26,776 bases of DNA. It comes from CAYQJS01 sp964417895 (GTDB lineage Bacteria; Chloroflexota; UBA6077; SHYK01). The notes under the pieces were generated by a model that made no database searches, had not been told where the DNA came from, and saw nothing but the letters and a program-made list of their open reading frames with translations. How positions within the stretch are numbered: position 1 is the stretch's first letter; each line of letters starts with the position of its first letter. Below are positions 22,187 to 26,776 of the stretch, piece by piece. The stretch lies in assembly GCA_964417895.1 (NCBI GenBank), contig CAYQJS010000064.1:1-26776 (forward strand). The letters are read 5' to 3'. A program made the position numbers and the translations under genes.

Positions 22187-24277
22187 CTACGCGGCTGGCT
22201 GGATCAGCAAGTTGCCGTACCGGTCCACGGTCGCCGCGTAGCCCGGATGGATGACCACGGTGGAATCTATCTCGTCGACGACGGCCGGTCCGGTCAGGCG
22301 GGCGCCGGCCCCCAGCCGGTAGCGGTCGTACACCGGGCCGTTTATGAAGTCGGGAGCGCTGAAACACACGTCGCGATACTGGCGAATCGCAGCCTCAACC
22401 GGCAAGGAGGCGGTCTCCAGCTCGCTGAGGGCAGGCTTCTCCGTCCGTCCCACCGCGGTAACCCGAACGTTGACGAGCTCGACCGGCTCGTCGGGAGCAG
22501 CGTGGCCGTACACGCGGCGATGTTCGGCGTGGAACGCTTCTCCGATCAGCGCCTCCGAGCCCGAGGCGATCGTCCCCTCGGGTAAGGGGATCCGCAGCTC
22601 GTAGGATTGACCGACGTAGCGGAGGTCAACGGAGCGGAGGAACGTCATTCGCTCGGGAGGCACGCTTTCGCGCGTCAGGAGCGCGCGGCCCCGTTCGGCG
22701 AAGTCCTGAGCGATAGCGTTCAGCCGCGGGTAGTCCAGTTCTCCGAGCCGTTGGACTGTCGTCACGACGAAGTCGTGCTCCACGTCGGCGATCAAGAGGC
22801 CGAGGGCCGAGGTGACGCCCGGGCTGCGAGGAACGAGCACGCGCGGGATCCTGAGCTGCAGGGCCAGCGCATTCGCGTGCAGCGGCCCCGCGCCGCCAAA
22901 GGCGACCATCGTGAATTCCCGCGGATCGTGGCCCCGCTGGGTAGAGACCAGACGAATGGCGCCGACCATGCTGGCGTTGGCGATATCGACGATCCCCGCC
23001 GCCGCGTCGATGCATGCAACGCGCAGCTCCTCGGCGATGCGCCCGACCGCGGCACGAGCAGCCTCGACGCTGAGCGGCATCTCACCCCCCAGGAAGTAAT
23101 ACGGGTCCAGGCGACCGAGCATCAGGTTCGCGTCGGTCACCGTGGGCTCGATGCCGCCGCGTCCGTAGCAGGCGGGGCCAGGATCGGCGCCCGCGCTCGT
23201 GGGCCCAACGCGCAGCATGCCGCCGGCGTCCACCCAGGCAACGCTCCCGCCGCCGGCGCCGATCTCGACGAGGTCGAGAACGGGGGTCCCGATGGGATAG
23301 CCCCGCCCACGGGCGACACCCTGCGCCGGCATGGAGGCCGCGCCGATCTCGAATTCCGGAGCAACCCGCGGGCGACCGTCGCGCACGAGGCTGGCCTTGG
23401 CGGTCGTGCCCCCCATATCCAGCGAGATCAGGTCCCGGTATCCAGCGAGCTGCCCCAGGTGGGCGGCGGCGATCACTCCGGCTGCCGGGCCCGACTCGAT
23501 GATGTACACGGGCTTGTCGCGGGCGGTTTCCGCGGCGAGTACGCCGCCGTTGGACTGCATGACGTGAAAGGTGGGGTGAAGCTCCCGAGCACGCAGGCCC
23601 GCGTCGATCTCACCCAGATACGTGTCCACAATCGGTAGGAGGGCCGCGTTCGCGGCCGTGGTACTCGCGCGACGGTACTCGCGGAACTCGGGGAGGACGT
23701 CGGACGACAGGCATACGGCGACGTTGGGGCAGCGCGCGCGGAGCAGGTCGCCGGCGCGCCGCTCGTGCAGAGGATACTGGTAGGAGTGGAGAAAACAGAT
23801 GGCGACCGATTCCACGCCTGCCGCTGCGATCCGGGTCGCTGCCGCTTCGACATCCTCTTCCGTCAGGGGATGGAGCACCTCGCCGCCGGGCCCGAGGCGC
23901 TCTCGCACTTCGAAGCACAGGTCGCGGGGAACGATGGGCGGCGGTTTGTCACAGAACAGGTCGAACAGGTCTGGTCGCGTTTGATATGCGATCTCGAGGA
24001 TGTCGCGAAAGCCGGAAGTCACAAGGAGCGCTGTTCGCGCCGCCTTGCCTTCGATGATGGCGTTCGTGGCGATCGTGGTTGCGTGGACGAGGTGCCCAAG
24101 GGCTTCGGGCGCGACCGCGTTCCTCTGCATTGCCCGGTCTACGCCCTGCAGAAACCCGATCGCCGGGTGGGCCGGGGTAGACGGGACCTTGAGGATGCGG
24201 ATGGCGCCGTCTTCCTCCATGAGGACGACGTCGGTGAACGTGCCGCCGATATCGGCACCAAGCCGAACGCGGGTCAT
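22187..24277 (-). CDS. hyuA: Hydantoinase/oxoprolinase subunit A
   Basis: This 696-residue member of the HyuA family is the ATP-binding subunit of enzymes that open hydantoin or 5-oxoproline rings, or act as acetone/acetophenone carboxylases. The N-terminal phosphate motif LGADIGGTFTDVVL (6-19) and the second sugar-kinase-like motif SLDMGGTTAKASL (about 291-303) mark the ATPase fold. FGGAGPLHANALA is the typical C-terminal block. Length is normal. The ATG at 24277 overlaps the stop of the upstream B subunit by four bases, giving coupled translation. The substrate cannot be told from sequence. The aromatic context makes an acetophenone-carboxylase-like role worth considering beside a hydantoin or oxoproline substrate. 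Confidence 0.92.
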   Translation of the reverse strand: MTRVRLGADIGGTFTDVVLMEEDGAIRILKVPSTPAHPAIGFLQGVDRAMQRNAVAPEALGHLVHATTIATNAIIEGKAARTALLVTSGFRDILEIAYQTRPDLFDLFCDKPPPIVPRDLCFEVRERLGPGGEVLHPLTEEDVEAAATRIAAAGVESVAICFLHSYQYPLHERRAGDLLRARCPNVAVCLSSDVLPEFREYRRASTTAANAALLPIVDTYLGEIDAGLRARELHPTFHVMQSNGGVLAAETARDKPVYIIESGPAAGVIAAAHLGQLAGYRDLISLDMGGTTAKASLVRDGRPRVAPEFEIGAASMPAQGVARGRGYPIGTPVLDLVEIGAGGGSVAWVDAGGMLRVGPTSAGADPGPACYGRGGIEPTVTDANLMLGRLDPYYFLGGEMPLSVEAARAAVGRIAEELRVACIDAAAGIVDIANASMVGAIRLVSTQRGHDPREFTMVAFGGAGPLHANALALQLRIPRVLVPRSPGVTSALGLLIADVEHDFVVTTVQRLGELDYPRLNAIAQDFAERGRALLTRESVPPERMTFLRSVDLRYVGQSYELRIPLPEGTIASGSEALIGEAFHAEHRRVYGHAAPDEPVELVNVRVTAVGRTEKPALSELETASLPVEAAIRQYRDVCFSAPDFINGPVYDRYRLGAGARLTGPAVVDEIDSTVVIHPGYAATVDRYGNLLIQPAA

Positions 24278-26175
24278 TGGGCGGCGGCGCGCAGTCTCGC
24301 GGTCGCCTCGCGGTTGACGGCCAGGCCCGCCTCGTCGAGGACGACGCCGTAGGCCGAGCCCGCTCGCGAGGCCGACACCTTCCCGAGCCGCACGTCCCTG
24401 AGGACATCGTCGGGGTCACGCTCCAGGGGCGACCCGTAGCCACCACCGCCGGGCGTCTGGATGCTGATGGCCTCCCCCGGCTTCACGTCGAATGTTGCCT
24501 TGGAGCTCAGCTCGACGGCCTCGCCATCAGGCCCGCGAAGGTACCGGGCCAGTCGCGCCGGCAGGCCGCCGAGCAGCCCGTGGGGCGCAAAGCGAGCTCG
24601 GTCCGACAGAATCGAAAAGCGCACAGGGTGGTCTGGGAACCAGTAGTCACGCCGAACTCCCAGGCCTCCACGGAAGCGTCCCGCTCCCTCGGAGTCAGCA
24701 ATGAGTGATACCTGGCGGATCCGAAACGGGTAGCTGAGCTCGATCTCCTCAACCGAAGCGTTCTCGGTGTTATGGATGTGCGTCTGTACCCCGTCCATTC
24801 CATCGCGTACGGCGCGTGCCCCTCCGCCGCCGGCCAGCGTCTCGTAGTAGGCGTAATAACCGCCGGCGACCCGCCCCCCGAAGGCGACATTGCAGATGCA
24901 CCCCTTGCTCCCAGCGGTCACCCGATCCGGCACCGCCTGGGCGAGCGCCTGGAATACGGCCTCGGTCACTCGGAAGCAGACCTCCCAGCCCGCGGCCACC
25001 GCGGCCGGGTGCAGTGCATTCACGATCGTCCCCTCTGGCGCCACGACGCGGAAGCTTCGGTAGAAGCCCTCGTTGATGGGGATATCGGGGCTCACCTGAG
25101 TTCGCAGCGCATACGCGACGCCCGAATAGCTCATGGAGTAGCTGGCATTCACCGGCGCCAGCCGCTGCTCCGCGGAGCCGGTCAGGTCAACGGTCACACC
25201 GTCCTCATCGACGCGGATCGTGACGGCGACTCGGACCGGTTCGTCGGTGATGCCGTCGTTGTCCAGGAAGTCCTCAGCGGCGTACACCCCACGGGGCAAG
25301 CGGGCAAGGTCCGCTCGTGTACGCCTGAACGAGTAGGCGATGAGCTCGTCGCAATAGGCCCGGAACCCGTCGCGGCCAAGCTGCTGGATCAGCTCGAGGA
25401 GACGCCTCGTGGCCAGGTTGTTGGCTGCCAGCTGCGCTCGGAAGTCACCCAGAGACTCCCTGGGGAGGCGCACGTTGGTCGAAATGAAGCGCATGATGTC
25501 GGGATCGAACTCGCCGTTGCGCACGAGCTTCACCGGCGGAATGATGAGCCCTTCCTGGAAAATCTCCGTCGTAACCGCGAGGCTACCGGGCGCACTGCCG
25601 CCGATATCGACGTGGTGCGCCACGTTGGCGACGAAGCCGACGAGCTCCTCTCCATCAAGAACGGGGGCAGAAACGGGGGCAGAAACGGGGGCAGAAACGG
25701 GGGCAAAAACGGGGGAGATCAGGGCGATGNNNNNNNNNNGGCCCGGCGCGGATGGCGCGGAGGGGGGGCGACGAGGAGCAGGAAGGGGGCGCGGGGCGAC
25801 GGAGGAAGGGGGGGAGATCAGGGCGATGTCGTTGAGGTGAACGGCGCCCCGATGGGGGTCGTTGAGCACCAGGGCGTCTCCCGGCCCCAGGTTGTTCACC
25901 CCATACTCGGCAATCGCACGAGGGACACTGTGTGGCAGCGACCCGAGGTGGGTGGGCTGCCCGAACGCCTGCACAATGAGTCGGACGTCGCGGTCGAAGA
26001 AGGCGCAGGAGAAATCGAGGCGCGTCTTGATATTGGTCGAGTAGGCGGCGCGCTGGAGCGCCGCGCTCATCTCGTCCCCGATGGACAGAAGCGCACCCTT
26101 GACGACGTCGAGCTTGAGCGGGTCAAACAACCCGACTATGGTACCCGCTCGATGTCGCGCTGAGTAATGGGGCAC
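24274..26175 (-). CDS. hyuB: Hydantoinase/oxoprolinase subunit B (contains a local misassembly)
   Basis: This is the HyuB subunit, about 600 residues, which partners HyuA. Family segments seen are FDPLKLDVVKGALLSIGDEM, RLDFSCAFFD, GQPTHLGSLPHSVP, LNDPHRGAVHLNDI, the NVAHHVDIGG stretch and, near the end, ISIQTPGGGGYG. Between LNDIALISP and VLDGEELVGF the sequence is disturbed. IALISP appears twice, on either side of a 10-N gap, with a proline-rich low-complexity stretch and a four-fold APVS repeat that homologues would not have. Joining the flanks gives DIALISPVLDGEELVGF, so the real gene is probably intact. The GTG at 26175 opens the frame but lies in the end of an R3 element and lacks a good ribosome site; a TTG at 26130 is an alternative. 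Confidence 0.85.
   Translation of the reverse strand: MPHYSARHRAGTIVGLFDPLKLDVVKGALLSIGDEMSAALQRAAYSTNIKTRLDFSCAFFDRDVRLIVQAFGQPTHLGSLPHSVPRAIAEYGVNNLGPGDALVLNDPHRGAVHLNDIALISPPSSVAPRPLPAPRRPPSAPSAPGXXXXIALISPVFAPVSAPVSAPVSAPVLDGEELVGFVANVAHHVDIGGSAPGSLAVTTEIFQEGLIIPPVKLVRNGEFDPDIMRFISTNVRLPRESLGDFRAQLAANNLATRRLLELIQQLGRDGFRAYCDELIAYSFRRTRADLARLPRGVYAAEDFLDNDGITDEPVRVAVTIRVDEDGVTVDLTGSAEQRLAPVNASYSMSYSGVAYALRTQVSPDIPINEGFYRSFRVVAPEGTIVNALHPAAVAAGWEVCFRVTEAVFQALAQAVPDRVTAGSKGCICNVAFGGRVAGGYYAYYETLAGGGGARAVRDGMDGVQTHIHNTENASVEEIELSYPFRIRQVSLIADSEGAGRFRGGLGVRRDYWFPDHPVRFSILSDRARFAPHGLLGGLPARLARYLRGPDGEAVELSSKATFDVKPGEAISIQTPGGGGYGSPLERDPDDVLRDVRLGKVSASRAGSAYGVVLDEAGLAVNREATARLRAAAQ
25661..25708. 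repeat. Twelve-base tandem repeat in hyuB
   Basis: Four consecutive units of acgggggcagaa (the last is acgggggcaaaa) lie next to the gap. They are read in hyuB as repeats of Ala-Pro-Val-Ser. The run may be an assembly artefact. Confidence 0.8.
25730..25739. other. Assembly gap (10 N) inside hyuB
   Basis: Ten undetermined bases. The 19 bases to the left of the gap (25711-25729, gggggagatcagggcgatg) recur exactly at 25810-25828, so the sequence between is suspect. Confidence 0.95.
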
Positions 26176-26331
26176 TTCTTATGGATATCGCCATTGCGTC
26201 GGTCGCGTCGTTCCGGTAGTTTCGGCGGGGGCTCTTGTCCCCCGCCGCGTAGCTCTCTACGCGGGCGCGAGGCGGGAGGGGACAAGCCCCTCCCCTGCCG
26301 GACGAAAGGCCATGCGCATAGGAACTGGCCC
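26170..26331. repeat. R3 element, copy 3 (both ends visible)
   Basis: The left end gggcacttcttatggatatc, followed by gccattgcgtcggt, and the reverse complement of the right end (gggccagttcctatgcgcat) form imperfect inverted ends. Internal cggcgggggctcttgtcccc and ggcgggaggggacaagcccc hairpins match copies 1 and 2. The left end overlaps the putative hyuB start codon. Confidence 0.8.
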
Positions 26332-26398
26332 AGTACGAGACGCCTCCGGCCGGGTGCGCCCTCATCTGTTGCGCTCGATCGGCCGCACGGAAGTCGGT

Positions 26399-26421
26399 AG
26401 GGGCGAGGCACGCCTCGCCCG
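26399..26421. repeat. REP-like palindrome
   Basis: taggggcgaggcacgcctcg followed by ccc contains the stem ggggcgaggc/gcctcgccc around a short loop. It lies just before a relic of a REP-associated transposase reading frame. Confidence 0.5.
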
Positions 26422-26446
26422 AACCAGGCGGATGATCTTCGCGCTG

Positions 26447-26530
26447 ATGCAGAACCGGCCGGTCAGAAAGCGCGTGCGCCTGGCGGAGTCTCCTATCGCA
26501 CGCCGGGGAGCTACTTCGTCACCGCGCTGG
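26447..26530 (+). pseudogene. Possible remnant of a REP-associated tyrosine transposase (RAYT)
   Basis: From the ATG at 26447 the frame reads MQNRPVRKRVRLAE. After a one-base shift near 26489 it reads SYRTPGSYFVTAL. Put together this looks like the start of RAYT proteins (RKSIRL...YDY-x-x-PGAYFVT). Nothing further of the family follows, and the sequence soon runs into the tail of the next gene. The call rests on about 25 residues and a needed frameshift. Confidence 0.4.
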
Positions 26531-26590
26531 AATTGGGGCTCGCTTCTGAGTCGGACCCTCGAAAACGGCCGAGACGCCCCCCATCGTCGA

Positions 26591-26776
26591 TCAGCTCCGC
26601 ACGTCCCACTCGTGGGCGTTCCAGGCCGGGTTCGTGCCGGTGGTACCTCTCGACCGGGTGCTGACGTTGGCGAGACGGTTAGCGAAGGCGTCTGGCGTTC
26701 CACTGTAGTAGAGGCCCATCACCGGGAGCTGCTCCGCCACGTGCCGGATGATCCGACCCAGCACGGAGATGCGCTC
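26591..26776 (-). CDS. C-terminus of a family 5 extracellular solute-binding protein (partial)
   Basis: The last 61 codons of a gene that enters from beyond the right edge, with TGA at 26593-26591. The reading ERISVLGRIIRHVAEQLPVM, then GLYYSGTPDAFANRL and the ending NPAWNAHEWDVRS, is typical of the end of peptide/nickel-type ABC transporter binding proteins (SBP_bac_5), which are secreted or lipid-anchored. The frame is clean to the window edge. It probably belongs to an oligopeptide or related importer encoded further right. The ligand cannot be judged from this fragment. Confidence 0.75.
   Translation of the reverse strand, partial: ERISVLGRIIRHVAEQLPVMGLYYSGTPDAFANRLANVSTRSRGTTGTNPAWNAHEWDVRS

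Noticed and set aside
25661..25810. Proline-rich APVS insertion as a novel domain of HyuB
   Set aside because: Flanking duplication and the N run make misassembly more likely than a real domain.
24772..26163. 463-codon plus-strand open frame antisense to hyuB
   Set aside because: It spans the assembly gap and mirrors a well supported family gene.
26123..26365. Minus-strand open frame reading AHGLSSGRGGACPLPP
   Set aside because: It is a translation of the R3 repeat and is not a gene; similar peptides arise from the copy at 20487-20643.
26362..26703. 113-codon minus-strand open frame at the right edge
   Set aside because: It overlaps the better supported solute-binding protein tail (26591-26776) in another frame and shows no family features.

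Overview
The window is high-GC (roughly 63-65%), gene-dense bacterial DNA with two runs of N (9498-9516 and 25730-25739), so it looks like a scaffold from a draft or metagenome assembly. A two-part zinc-ribbon protein of a type I associate with Chloroflexota (19607-19942), the style of the ABC-transporter binding-protein tail at the right edge, and abundant short palindromic intergenic repeats make a Chloroflexota relative (for example Dehalococcoidia) my best guess. This is inference; nothing here is a phylogenetic marker.

Layout. 147-3250: family III CoA-transferase, an amidohydrolase-2 (ACMSD-like) enzyme and a convergent crotonase. 3344-5426: a small defence/stability island holding a decayed acyl-CoA ligase relic, a VapB/VapC-type pair, and an overlapping pair of a small basic protein and a nucleotidyltransferase (a second toxin-antitoxin-like module). 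5850-7726: a second amidohydrolase and a cysteine-dioxygenase-like cupin, both on +. 7982-19324: a long co-directional minus-strand run. In transcription order it holds two bicupins (gentisate 1,2-dioxygenase-like), two amidohydrolases, a 4,5-dihydroxyphthalate decarboxylase-like protein, a third bicupin, a thiolase-superfamily protein with its DUF35 zinc-ribbon/OB partner, an APH-type kinase split by an assembly gap, and another amidohydrolase. 19607-20484: zinc-ribbon protein and a SRPBCC-fold protein on +. 20658-26175: a sixth amidohydrolase and an overlapping hyuA/hyuB hydantoinase/oxoprolinase pair on -. 26591-end: the C-terminus of a family 5 extracellular solute-binding protein, on -.

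How the genes may work together. Six amidohydrolase-2 paralogues, three bicupin ring-cleavage-type paralogues, a phthalate-decarboxylase-type enzyme and CoA-ester enzymes (CoA-transferase, crotonase, thiolase/DUF35) suggest a locus for breakdown of hydroxylated aromatic acids: decarboxylation, ring cleavage, then CoA-dependent chain degradation. Two paralogues have lost expected metal ligands, so paralogue divergence within the cluster is a main point of interest. Substrates cannot be read from sequence.

The intergenic spaces hold at least four families of palindromic repeats. I call them R1 (gtcattctgag type), R2 (ttcgacaggctca type), R3 (about 130-160 bp with ggtcactt-like ends) and R4 (paired ccctccccc hairpins). 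Several lie immediately after stop codons, and one R4 unit has become the coded C-terminus of an amidohydrolase. I saw no tRNA, rRNA or CRISPR array.
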